Of a stretch of 64,000 nucleotides of DNA, positions 35,329-43,042 are shown one piece after another. The DNA comes from Rhizobacter terrae. GTDB lineage: Bacteria; Pseudomonadota; Gammaproteobacteria; Burkholderiales; Burkholderiaceae_C. The notes under the pieces were generated by a model. It did no database searches. It was not told the origin of the DNA and was given only the letters and a program-made list of their open reading frames with translations. Location of the stretch: NCBI RefSeq assembly GCF_003852895.1, contig NZ_QUSW01000001.1:434001-498000 (forward strand). Reading direction: 5' to 3'. Every line of letters starts with the position of its first letter. Position 1 is the stretch's first letter. The translations under genes and the position numbers were made by a program.

Positions 35329-35428
35329 GCTGCGCATGCTTCACGGGTGCAGCCGCAGTCCACCCCGTCCGCATCGACAAGCTTTTGTCACGGCGCCCCG
35401 TTTGACCATTCCGAACCAGGAGTCTTCA

Positions 35429-35833
35429 ATGACATCCAGATACTCATTCTTGCCCGGCGCACTGACCATGGCCGGCGCCGTGGCGTTGGGCGCTGCAGGC
35501 TGCAGCACGATCCCGCCGCCCACCGTGCAGATGACCGTGGCCAAGGCCTCGGTCGAAGCCGCCAATGCGGCAGGAGCGCAGGCCTACGCCCCCACTGAAC
35601 TGCGCCTGGCAAACGACAAGCTGGCAACCGCCGAGAAGGCCATGGTGGACAAGAACTACAGCGTCGCCCAGCGCCTGGCCGAGCAGGCACAGACCGATGC
35701 GCAGCTCGCGGTCAGCAAGACGCAATCCATCAAGGCCCGTCTGGTCGCCAACGATGCGCAGGCTGCGGCTCGCAGCTGGCACGACGAACTGGACCGCAAC
35801 GCACTGCGAACAGCACCAGGAGGTCCTCAATGA
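35429..35833 (+). CDS. DUF4398 lipoprotein
   Basis: A 134-residue probable lipoprotein. The signal peptide ends in LGAAGCST, with the lipidated Cys near residue 25. The mature part is a helical DUF4398 domain (APTELRLANDKLATAEKAM; KNYSVAQRLAEQAQTDAQLA), proposed to pack like a small periplasmic coiled coil. AGGAG eight bases upstream fixes the ATG at 35429. It overlaps the following OmpA-family gene by four bases (ATGA), and the two proteins share similar helical repeats, so they probably act together at the outer membrane. Confidence 0.85.
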   Translation: MTSRYSFLPGALTMAGAVALGAAGCSTIPPPTVQMTVAKASVEAANAAGAQAYAPTELRLANDKLATAEKAMVDKNYSVAQRLAEQAQTDAQLAVSKTQSIKARLVANDAQAAARSWHDELDRNALRTAPGGPQ

Positions 35834-36741
35834 ACACGCTGTCGATGAAGAAGTGGGCCACGCTGTGCGTTCGCGTCGCAGTGCCCGGAGCGGCCATCGC
35901 CGCCGTCCTGGCTGCATGCGGCACGATGGCAGAGCCGAACCAGGCACTCGATCGCGCCCACGCCAGCTATCGCGCGCTGCAAAGCGACCCGCAGGCGACC
36001 GTGCTCGCACCGTCTGAAATGTCGCAGGCCAGCGAGGCACTGAGAACCGCCGATGCAGCCTGGACCCACGGCGAGAAGCAGCAGACGGTCGATCACCTGG
36101 CCTATCTGGCCCAGCAGCGCATCGCGATCGCCCGCGAGACCACCGGCACGAAGACCTGGGAGAAGGCCATTGCCGCCGCCAAGACCGGCATGGCCGCCGA
36201 CAAGGCACAAGCCGAGATCGACCAGGCCCGGGGCAACGCCTCCGTCGCCCGGCAGGACACGCGCGACAAGAGCGCCGAACTCGCGGTGGCCAAGGCCGGC
36301 GCGCAGCAGGACAAGGCGCGTGCAACCGACCTGGAAATGCAGCTCAGGGACCTGAACGCCAAGCAGACTGACCGCGGCGACGTGATCACGCTGGGTGACG
36401 TGCTGTTCGACTCCAGCCGGTCCGAGCTGCGCTCCGGTGGCCTGCGCGACATGTCCAAGCTCGTGAGCTTCTTCAAGCTCCATCCCAAGCGCACGGCGAT
36501 GATCGAAGGCTTCACCGACAGCCAGGGAAGCGACGCCCTCAACAACGACTTGTCGCAGCGTCGTGCCGCGGCCGTGCGGGACGCCCTGATCGCTCAGGGC
36601 GTGGTCGCCGATCGGCTGAGCATTCGCGGATATGGAGCCGCCTATCCGGCCTCGACGAACACGACAGTGGCCGGTCGCCAGATGAACCGTCGCGTGGAAA
36701 TCGTCCTGTCGGACGAGGACGGCATCGCCAAGGCGCGGTGA
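35830..36741 (+). CDS. OmpA-family lipoprotein with DUF4398-like helical domain
   Basis: A 303-residue protein with a lipobox (VLAACG, Cys about residue 30). A long helical region follows (about 35-190) whose first half resembles DUF4398. The C-terminal OmpA domain (about 195-300) contains GDVLFDSSRSEL, IEGFTDSQGSDALNNDLSQR and NRRVEIVL. OmpA domains bind peptidoglycan through conserved Asp and Arg residues, so the protein should tether the outer membrane to the cell wall. It is translated with the upstream DUF4398 lipoprotein (ATGA). A Crp-like regulator gene follows after 174 bases. Confidence 0.92.
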   Translation: MNTLSMKKWATLCVRVAVPGAAIAAVLAACGTMAEPNQALDRAHASYRALQSDPQATVLAPSEMSQASEALRTADAAWTHGEKQQTVDHLAYLAQQRIAIARETTGTKTWEKAIAAAKTGMAADKAQAEIDQARGNASVARQDTRDKSAELAVAKAGAQQDKARATDLEMQLRDLNAKQTDRGDVITLGDVLFDSSRSELRSGGLRDMSKLVSFFKLHPKRTAMIEGFTDSQGSDALNNDLSQRRAAAVRDALIAQGVVADRLSIRGYGAAYPASTNTTVAGRQMNRRVEIVLSDEDGIAKAR

Positions 36742-36804
36742 CCGAAGGCAGGGTGCCGTTGCTCCGTCCCGGCGGATGGTGGCATCCATGCCAAGACCCT
36801 TCAT

Positions 36805-36820
36805 TGTGCGGTAGCGCACA
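36805..36820. promoter_or_regulatory. Inverted-repeat operator upstream of the first Crp-like gene
   Basis: TGTGCG and CGCACA form a perfect six-base inverted repeat separated by GTAG. The site resembles a Crp/Fnr-family operator and lies about 95 bases before the regulator start, so autoregulation is likely. A degenerate half site (TGTGCG) also occurs ahead of the second regulator, near 37663. Confidence 0.5.
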
Positions 36821-36915
36821 CAGTCTGTGCCTCGCCTGCCATACTGGAGCGGCTCGTGGCTCCGAGCATGGATGCCGCTCCGGCATCCCGGATGCCCTCG
36901 GCAGGCGGAGGCGCC

Positions 36916-37635
36916 ATGACCCCCCTTCCAGACCCTCGCGGAAACCACTTGCTGGCCGCGTTGCCCGCCGACGAATGGGCGCGCTGGTCGACGATTCTCG
37001 AACCGGTGGACATGCCGCTCGGCGAAGTTCTCTACGAGTCCGGCGTCGCCATGACGCACGTGTACTTCCCCACGACCTCCATCGTGTCGTTGCTGTATGT
37101 GATGGAAGACGGCGCGTCCGCAGAGATCGCCGTGGTGGGCAATGAAGGCATCGTCGGCGTGTCGCTGTTCATGGGCGGAGAAACCACCCCGAGCCGCGCG
37201 GTCGTCCAAAGCGCGGGCCTGGGGTTTCGCATGCGGGGACAGTTGCTGAAGGCGGAGTTCAGCCGGTCCGCGTCGGTGCTGCACCTGTTGCTGCGCTACA
37301 CCCAGGCGTTGATCACGCAAATGGCGCAGACCGCCGTGTGCAATCGCCACCATTCGCTGGACCAGCAGCTGTGCCGCTGGCTATTGCTCAGCCTGGACCG
37401 GCTGAAGACCCCCGAACTGGCGATGACACAGGAGCTGATTGCCAACATGCTGGGCGTGCGCCGCGAAGGCGTGACCGCGGCGGCGACCAGCCTGCAGCGT
37501 GCAGGGCTCATCCAGTACCGGCGCGGCCACATCACGGTGCTCGATCGCGCAGGCCTCGAGCACCGCACTTGCGAGTGCTATGCCGTGGTGAAGAAGGAAT
37601 ACGACCGCTTGCTTCCGGTTCGCACCGCCGTATAA
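36916..37635 (+). CDS. Crp/Fnr family transcriptional regulator (first of a tandem pair)
   Basis: About 239 residues with an N-terminal cyclic-nucleotide-binding-like beta-roll (LGEVLYESGVAMTHVYFPT; IAVVGNEGIVGV). The C-terminal winged helix has the recognition helix in MLGVRREGVTAAATSLQRAG. The beta-roll lacks the clear cAMP-binding phosphate cassette, so the effector is unlikely to be cAMP. The ATG at 36916 is preferred because CGGAGG lies ten bases upstream. A GTG at 36856 and an ATG at 36868 are further options. It is closely related to the next gene, which suggests tandem duplication. Confidence 0.88.
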   Translation: MTPLPDPRGNHLLAALPADEWARWSTILEPVDMPLGEVLYESGVAMTHVYFPTTSIVSLLYVMEDGASAEIAVVGNEGIVGVSLFMGGETTPSRAVVQSAGLGFRMRGQLLKAEFSRSASVLHLLLRYTQALITQMAQTAVCNRHHSLDQQLCRWLLLSLDRLKTPELAMTQELIANMLGVRREGVTAAATSLQRAGLIQYRRGHITVLDRAGLEHRTCECYAVVKKEYDRLLPVRTAV

Positions 37636-37715
37636 GCGCGCAGCGCCCAAGCAGCAGGGACGGTGTGTGCGGCGGCAGACGGTCAGACCGGAACAGGACG
37701 ACCATAGTCCGTCGC

Positions 37716-38408
37716 ATGACCACCGCCGAAAACCATCTGATCTCCTTGCTTCCACGCCGCGACCGCCTCTCGCTGCTGCGCGTCAGCGAAACCGTTGCGC
37801 TGGAACTGGGCGCGGTGCTGTACGACCCCGGCCAATCCACGCGCCATGTGTACTTCCCGGTCGATGGCTTCATCTCGCTGCTCACCGCCATCGATGGCGC
37901 ACCGTCGCTGGAAGTCGGCATGGTGGGACGCGAGGGCATGCTGGGCGTGCAACTGGGCCTGGGCGTGAGCGCCATCCCGCTGCATGCCCTGGTGCAAGGT
38001 CCGGGCACCGCCCATCGCATCAAGGCTGATTCGTTCCGGCGGGAGCTGGCCTCCAGCAAGTTGCTGCAGGACCAGCTGAACCGCTACCTCTACGTGCTGA
38101 TGGCACAGCTGGCCACGTCCGCTGCCTGCACGCGGTTCCACAGCGTCGGCCCGCGGCTCGCCCGCTGGCTGCTGATGAGCCAGGACCGGGCACATGCCGA
38201 CAGCTTCCACCTGACCCATGAATTCCTGGCCTACATGCTGGGCGTGCGACGCGTGGGCATCACGCGCGCGGCCAGCGACCTGCAGGAGCGCGGCCTGGTC
38301 CGGTATCACCGCGGCCAGATCACCGTGCTCGATCGAGCGGGGCTGGAGGCAGCCGCATGCAGTTGCTATGCCGCGGACCGCGAGGCCTACGGCCGCATAC
38401 TCGGTTGA
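37716..38408 (+). CDS. Crp/Fnr family transcriptional regulator (second of a tandem pair)
   Basis: A 230-residue paralogue of the preceding regulator. The shared segments are TRHVYFPVDGFISLL, MVGREGMLGVQLGLG, LARWLLMSQDR, FLAYMLGVRRVGITRAASDL and RGQITVLDRAGLEAAACSCY. Like its neighbour it lacks an obvious cAMP-binding cassette. The two genes are 80 bases apart, and a degenerate TGTGCG half site lies between them. Having two similar regulators in a row suggests either cross-regulation or divergence of signal specificity. Targets are not known. Confidence 0.87.
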   Translation: MTTAENHLISLLPRRDRLSLLRVSETVALELGAVLYDPGQSTRHVYFPVDGFISLLTAIDGAPSLEVGMVGREGMLGVQLGLGVSAIPLHALVQGPGTAHRIKADSFRRELASSKLLQDQLNRYLYVLMAQLATSAACTRFHSVGPRLARWLLMSQDRAHADSFHLTHEFLAYMLGVRRVGITRAASDLQERGLVRYHRGQITVLDRAGLEAAACSCYAADREAYGRILG

Positions 38409-38420
38409 TCGCCGGTCGGC

Positions 38421-38891
38421 TCAGGTCACCAACTTGCGCATCGCCTTCACCATCCGACGCGCATCCTCCACGCCTTCGTAGTAGCCGGGGTACAGCCCCG
38501 CCTCGTCGAAGCCATGGTGCCGGTAGAAGGCGATCGCATCCTCGTTGCGCGAGCGCACCTCCAGTTCGATGGTGGCCCAGCCACCGGCCTGCACCGTCGT
38601 TTCGAGCCAGCCCAGCATGGCGCTGGCCACGCCCTTGCGGCGATGCGCCGGCGCCACCGCCATCAGCAACAAATGGGAGTCGTCGTCTTCGTACTTGAGG
38701 ATGGCAAAGCCGAGGAACTCGCTGCCGCGCCGGGCAATGACGACGTTGGTCTCGCTGTCGCGGATGCTGCGGGCCACGCGGCGTGCGGTCCATCGCCACG
38801 ACAGGCCATGCTCGATGGCGTCGCGCGACAACTGCGCAATCGCGCCGGCATCCGAGGGGACGGCCAACGAAATGTCGATCTGGTCGATCAC
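38421..38891 (-). CDS. GNAT family N-acetyltransferase (RimI-like)
   Basis: A 156-residue acetyltransferase. The acetyl-CoA site is in LLLMAVAPAHRRKGVASAML (the R/Q-x-x-G-x-G/A signature), and the C-terminal AIAFYRHHGFDEAGLYPGYY is typical of RimI-like enzymes. Substrate unknown. The start MIDQIDISLAVPSDAG at 38891 fits the family. It lies 11 bases after the 82-residue hypothetical gene on the same strand, so the two and the PPOX protein upstream may be one transcript. Confidence 0.85.
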   Translation of the reverse strand: MIDQIDISLAVPSDAGAIAQLSRDAIEHGLSWRWTARRVARSIRDSETNVVIARRGSEFLGFAILKYEDDDSHLLLMAVAPAHRRKGVASAMLGWLETTVQAGGWATIELEVRSRNEDAIAFYRHHGFDEAGLYPGYYEGVEDARRMVKAMRKLVT

Positions 38892-38902
38892 AAGAGCCTC
38901 CT

Positions 38903-39151
38903 TCAGCGCCTGTTGCGCGGATGGTTGCTCGCGGTTCTTTCGTTGCCGCGTTTGTAGTTGCCGGTCAGGCGCGCCATCAGTTGCTGCTGAGAGCCGAGGT
39001 CCGCGCCCGAGACCTCATCCATGAATTCTGCCGCAGCCTGGCCGCGCAGGGTGGCAGCGAGCCGCCCATGGTGATGAACAATGACCGAACCGTCCTTCAA
39101 CGCCAGCCAGGTGAAGCCGAGATCGCCGTCGTCGTGGGACTGTTCTGTCAT
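38903..39151 (-). CDS. Small conserved-looking hypothetical protein
   Basis: An 82-residue acidic-to-basic protein (starts MTEQSHDDGDLGFTWLALKD, ends RTASNHPRNRR) with no recognised domain. The middle has two short beta-like strands and a helix (GQAAAEFMDEVSGADLGSQQ). Its regular length, the position between two genes of the same strand and spacings of 7 and 11 bases make it likely to be real. A nucleic-acid or protein-binding role is possible because of the basic tail, but nothing specific can be said. Confidence 0.65.
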   Translation of the reverse strand: MTEQSHDDGDLGFTWLALKDGSVIVHHHGRLAATLRGQAAAEFMDEVSGADLGSQQQLMARLTGNYKRGNERTASNHPRNRR

Positions 39152-39158
39152 CGCGGCC

Positions 39159-39788
39159 TCAGTACAGGGTGCTCGCCTGCCGGGCGGGCAACTCGCGGTC
39201 GTAGGCCTCGCCGTCGATGGCCGCGTCGGTCAGCGCCGAGAGCATGGTGCCGGTGGACGGCAGGCTGTCGCGCGAGCGGATGGCATCAGGCTTCCACAGC
39301 CGCGAGCGATGGATGGCACGCGCGCACTGGAAGAACACCGTGTCTACCGAGATGCGCAGCACGCATTTGGGCCGCTGGCCCTGCATCACGAAGCGGTCGA
39401 TCAGCGACGGCTCGGTGCTGATGGCCGCGCGGCCGTGCACGCGCAGCGTCTCGCCGATGCCGGGGATGAGGAAGATCAGCGCCACCCGCGGGTCTTGCAC
39501 GATGTTGCGCAGGCTGTCCACGCGGTTGTTGCCGCGGCGCTCTGGCAGGAGCAAGGTCTTGTCGTCTTCGACCACCACGAAGCCCGGCGGATCGCCGCGC
39601 GGCGATGCGTCCAGGCCTTCGGGCCCGACCGTCGCGAGGATCGCGAACGGTGACGCTTCGATCATCGCGCGGTAGTGCGGATGGACGTGGTCGACTTCCT
39701 TCTTTGCGGAGGCTTCGCCCACCTCGCCGAAGAGTGCGGCAAGCTGCTCGAGGCTGGTGATGCGGTGTGGATCGTCATCGGCGGGCAT
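39159..39788 (-). CDS. Pyridoxamine 5'-phosphate oxidase-like flavin-binding protein
   Basis: A 209-residue PPOX-fold (split beta-barrel) protein of the MSMEG_1061 type. The recognisable parts are YRAMIEASPFAILATVGPEG, DASPRGDPPGFV, RRGNNRVDSLRNIVQDPRVA and the C-terminal WKPDA block. Such proteins bind FMN or F420 and reduce small molecules, but the physiological substrate is rarely known. It starts the leftward trio with the small hypothetical and the GNAT gene, with seven bases before the next gene. Confidence 0.87.
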   Translation of the reverse strand: MPADDDPHRITSLEQLAALFGEVGEASAKKEVDHVHPHYRAMIEASPFAILATVGPEGLDASPRGDPPGFVVVEDDKTLLLPERRGNNRVDSLRNIVQDPRVALIFLIPGIGETLRVHGRAAISTEPSLIDRFVMQGQRPKCVLRISVDTVFFQCARAIHRSRLWKPDAIRSRDSLPSTGTMLSALTDAAIDGEAYDRELPARQASTLY

Positions 39789-39833
39789 GCCGCGATGTTA
39801 GCCGGGTCGGCTGACAGGCCCGCGGCGAACGGA

Positions 39834-40799
39834 TCAGCGGGCGGTTTGAGCCGCCGAGAGCGCCTCGCGCGCCTGGCCTTGCCATGCATCGTCAGCGAGT
39901 GCGATGGCCTGCTGCGCCGCATCGATCGCTGCCTGCTTGTCGCCCAGTTCAAGCAGCGTCGCAGAGAGGTTGATCCAAGCGGGCGCACTGCGATGTGTCG
40001 TCGCCGCTTCGCGAAACGCATCGGCTGCGGCCCGCTTGTCGCCAGCGCCATACAGGCTGTTGCCCAGCCCCATGCGCAAGCTGAGGTTGGCGGGCCAGCG
40101 CGCCAGTGCACTGCGGTAGACCATCACCGCTTGCGACGGCGTGGCGTTGCGTTCGAAGCCGACCGCCGCTTCCACGGCGGACTTTTCATCAGCCTGCGCA
40201 GGCCACTGGCCGGGCGGCGTGACCACGAAGGCCCAGGAGCCCGATCGCTTCCAGGTGTGCTCGAAGGTGCGCATGGGCAGCAGTTGCCGCTCGGTCTGCC
40301 CCGACCTCAGGATCACATCGCCTTCATCGATGTCGTAGCCCACCAGCACCGCGTAGTGCCACATCGGCGCCCACGACAGGCCCAGGTTCTGCAGCACCAC
40401 CACGGGATGCCCACCCTGCACTTCGCGCAGCACGGCCTCGAGTTCCTGCGGCATGCGCGTGGCCAGCACACCGTGGCGGCGAGCGCCCGCGATCATCTCC
40501 ACTTGCAAGGTGCCGGTGCGTGCAGGCAGGAACACTTCCTGGCCGAGCACGGCAGGGTCAGCCGCCACACCGATGGCTGAGAGCGCCGTGGCCAGCGCGG
40601 CGGGACCGCACTGGTACTCGGTCTGGGCGAAGAACGGTGTGCTCGCCAGTTCCGCCTTGTGCGGCAAGTCGACCGGCGGGTGCTCGCGCAATGCCCGCGT
40701 CTGCACCGCGCAGCCACCCAGCATCAAGCTGACGATGGCCCAAAGAAACAGCGCGGCCCACGCCAGTGGCCGCGCTGTGATGATCAGACAACGCATCAA
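39834..40799 (-). CDS. C39-like cysteine peptidase lipoprotein with TPR region (PA2778 type)
   Basis: A 321-residue probable lipoprotein: a hydrophobic signal ends in MLGGC, giving Cys30. A peptidase C39-like domain follows with Cys64 in EYQCGPAALA, His148 in MWHYAVLVGY and an Asp nearby. A TPR region makes up the C-terminal third (WPANLSLRMGLGNSLYGAGD; SAPAWINLSATLLELGDKQA). This matches the family described from PA2778 of Pseudomonas, which is always found with a PA2779-type gene. The partner precedes it here with 47 bases between. The pair is thought to process or export a peptide, but the substrate is unknown. Confidence 0.88.
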   Translation of the reverse strand: MMRCLIITARPLAWAALFLWAIVSLMLGGCAVQTRALREHPPVDLPHKAELASTPFFAQTEYQCGPAALATALSAIGVAADPAVLGQEVFLPARTGTLQVEMIAGARRHGVLATRMPQELEAVLREVQGGHPVVVLQNLGLSWAPMWHYAVLVGYDIDEGDVILRSGQTERQLLPMRTFEHTWKRSGSWAFVVTPPGQWPAQADEKSAVEAAVGFERNATPSQAVMVYRSALARWPANLSLRMGLGNSLYGAGDKRAAADAFREAATTHRSAPAWINLSATLLELGDKQAAIDAAQQAIALADDAWQGQAREALSAAQTAR

Positions 40800-40846
40800 G
40801 AAAATTCAAAGCTCGGGGCGGTGAAGCTCACCGCCCCGGCGCAGGA

Positions 40847-41251
40847 TCAGCGGATCGAGCGGGTGAACGGGAACACCTTCGTGAAGCCGAGGATGTCGGT
40901 GATCAGCAGCACCACGAAGATGGTGACGATCACGCCCAGCACGTCGCTGGCGCCAGCAGGCGCGGTGTCCAGCGTATTGGCGACCGTGGCGACTTCATCG
41001 TCGGTCAGCGCGGCCACGCGGGCACGGGCCTGGTCGACACTCACGCCGCGCTCGGCCAGGGCCGCTGCCACGTCGGCGCGCGACAGCGTCTCGTTCAGGT
41101 GCTGGCGCTGCGCAGTGGCGCTCTTCACGCCTTCGCTGGCAGCCACTTGCTCGGTGCTGACGAGGCCGGCGGCCTGGGCGCTTTGAACGCCGCTGGCGAA
41201 ACTGATGCAGGCCACGAGCAGGGAAGCCATCCAACGGGTCGTTTGTTTCAT
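40847..41251 (-). CDS. PA2779 family protein
   Basis: A 134-residue protein with a signal peptide (residues 1-27) and a small helical middle containing two short helices (LNETLSRADVAAALAERGVS; VDQARARVAALTDDE). A hydrophobic C-terminal segment (GVIVTIFVVLLITDILGF) is followed by a short basic tail. This layout fits PA2779-family proteins, small precursor-like membrane proteins whose neighbour is the C39-like peptidase. The last basic residues may be the exposed end. AAAGGAACAACC precedes the ATG. It is divergent from miaA across 197 bases. Confidence 0.85.
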   Translation of the reverse strand: MKQTTRWMASLLVACISFASGVQSAQAAGLVSTEQVAASEGVKSATAQRQHLNETLSRADVAAALAERGVSVDQARARVAALTDDEVATVANTLDTAPAGASDVLGVIVTIFVVLLITDILGFTKVFPFTRSIR

Positions 41252-41291
41252 GGTTGTTCCTTTCAAAGGACGTGATGTGATGTTGCGCCGC

Positions 41292-41306
41292 AATACGATT
41301 CGCATT
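41292..41306. promoter_or_regulatory. Fur-like imperfect palindrome (candidate)
   Basis: On the plus strand AATACGA and TCGCATT flank a central T, pairing at six of seven positions. It sits 41 bases upstream of the PA2779-type start. The pattern is similar to Pseudomonas Fur boxes but too weak to be firm. Confidence 0.25.
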
Positions 41307-41448
41307 TGCCGACGACGCAGGAATCGTAACCATCCGATCCCGTCTTGTCGGTCTCGGATTGAAACCTTGAGGGTGAACGCGGCGCCCGCGCAACAGGAAC
41401 CGCCTGATAACCTATGAACATGCCTCCGAACCTGACGCACAGCCAGCC

Positions 41449-42405
41449 ATGAAGCCCCTCCTGTGTGTCGCAGGCCCCACGGCGTCGGGCAAGACGGCGG
41501 CTGCGCTGGCCCTGGCCGAAGCGTTTGCCCGCGTGCTGCCGGTGGAGATCGTCAGCGTCGATTCAGCCCTGGTCTACCGCGGCATGGACATCGGCACGGC
41601 CAAACCCACCGCCGCAGAGCAGGCACGCGTACCGCACCACCTCATCGACATCATCGAACCCTCGCAGGCCTATTCGGCCGCGCAATTCGTGGCCGATGCA
41701 AACCGGTTGGTCGAGCAGATCCAGTCGCGTGGCCATCTGCCGCTGCTGGTGGGCGGGACCATGATGTATTTCAAGGCGCTCTTCGAAGGCCTGGACGAGA
41801 TGCCCGCCTCCGAACCTGCCGTGCGCGCAGCGCTCGACGAGGAAGCCTCGCGCCTGGGCTGGCCCGCCATGCATGCCGCCCTGCGCGAGGTCGACCCCAT
41901 CACCGCCGCGCGACTGAAGCCCGGCGACTCGCAGCGCATCCAGCGTGCGCTGGAGGTGTTGCGCATCAGCGGCCGTCCGCTGTCTTCCTTCCACAGCGAG
42001 AAAGCGCCGCGCGATGCACCGCCGCTCATCTCGCTGGAACCTGAGAGCCGCGCCTGGCTGCACGAGCGCATCGCCCAGCGCTTCGACGCCATGCTCGACC
42101 ATGGCTTCATCGACGAAGTGAAACGCCTTCGTGCCCGCGGCGACCTCACGCCCGAGCTGCCCAGCATGCGCTGCGTCGGCTACCGGCAGGCGTGGGAAGC
42201 GCTGGACGACGGCGACCTCTCCACCCTGCGCGACAAAGGCATCGCAGCCACCCGTCAGTTGGCCAAGCGCCAGCTCACCTGGCTGCGCAGCATGCCGCAG
42301 CGCCAGGTGGTGGCCTGCGACCTGCCCGGTGCCGTCGACGCCGTGCTCGCGCGCGCACACGAACTGCTCCAACCTCTTTTGCATTCATCGAGCCACCATG
42401 CTTGA
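41449..42405 (+). CDS. miaA: tRNA dimethylallyltransferase MiaA
   Basis: A 318-residue enzyme that transfers a dimethylallyl group to A37 of tRNAs reading UNN codons. The P-loop [12 protein letters not shown], the [16 protein letters not shown] motif and the HHLIDIIEP segment are typical. [17 protein letters not shown] and [12 protein letters not shown] correspond to the tRNA-contacting part. Its end overlaps the start of the ABC ATPase gene by eight bases. It is otherwise a stand-alone housekeeping gene. Confidence 0.97.
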   Translation: MKPLLCVAGPTASGKTAAALALAEAFARVLPVEIVSVDSALVYRGMDIGTAKPTAAEQARVPHHLIDIIEPSQAYSAAQFVADANRLVEQIQSRGHLPLLVGGTMMYFKALFEGLDEMPASEPAVRAALDEEASRLGWPAMHAALREVDPITAARLKPGDSQRIQRALEVLRISGRPLSSFHSEKAPRDAPPLISLEPESRAWLHERIAQRFDAMLDHGFIDEVKRLRARGDLTPELPSMRCVGYRQAWEALDDGDLSTLRDKGIAATRQLAKRQLTWLRSMPQRQVVACDLPGAVDAVLARAHELLQPLLHSSSHHA

Positions 42406-43042
42406 CGTCAACAATCTCACCAAACGCTATGGCGAGACGGCGGTGTTCAGCAACGTCCACCTGAGCGTCGGCCAGGGCGAGTTCGTCGCCATCCTCGGCG
42501 AATCGGGCGTGGGCAAGTCCACGCTGCTGAACTGCATCGCCGGGCTGGACACGGTGGACGCCGGCAGCGTGCGCATCAACGGCACGCAGATCACCACGCT
42601 GGACGAGACCGCGCAGGCGCTGTTCCGGCGCGACCACCTGGGCTTCATCTTCCAGGCCTTCCACGTGCTGCCGCACCTGAGCGTGGACAAGAACGTGGGC
42701 CTGCCGCTGCTGCTCAAGGGCGCACCCGACTGGAAGCGCGTGGACACGCTGCTCAATGCGGTGGACCTGCCCGGCCTGGGCCCGCGCCTGCCGCAGACGC
42801 TCTCGGGCGGACAGCTGCAGCGCGTGGCGATCGCGCGCGCGCTGGTTCACCAGCCCAAACTCATCCTCGCCGACGAGCCCACCGGCAACCTCGATCCGAA
42901 GACGGCCGAGCGCGTGATGGACGTGCTCTCGCAGCAGGTGCGCGAGCACAAGGCGGCCTGCGTGCTGGTGACGCACTCGCGCACCGCGGCGGCGCGGGCC
43001 GACCGGGTCGTCACGCTCACCGCCAACGGCATCGAAGTCTGA
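42398..43042 (+). CDS. ABC transporter ATP-binding protein (LolD/AttE type)
   Basis: A 214-residue ATPase of the MacB/LolD/AttE group: Walker [11 protein letters not shown]-loop [10 protein letters not shown], signature [15 protein letters not shown], Walker [13 protein letters not shown] and the His-switch VTHS. It shares its last base with the start of the permease gene (TGATG). With the permease it forms a mechanotransmission-type complex that moves lipoproteins, lipids or peptides from the inner membrane rather than transporting through a channel. Confidence 0.94.
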   Translation: MLDVNNLTKRYGETAVFSNVHLSVGQGEFVAILGESGVGKSTLLNCIAGLDTVDAGSVRINGTQITTLDETAQALFRRDHLGFIFQAFHVLPHLSVDKNVGLPLLLKGAPDWKRVDTLLNAVDLPGLGPRLPQTLSGGQLQRVAIARALVHQPKLILADEPTGNLDPKTAERVMDVLSQQVREHKAACVLVTHSRTAAARADRVVTLTANGIEV

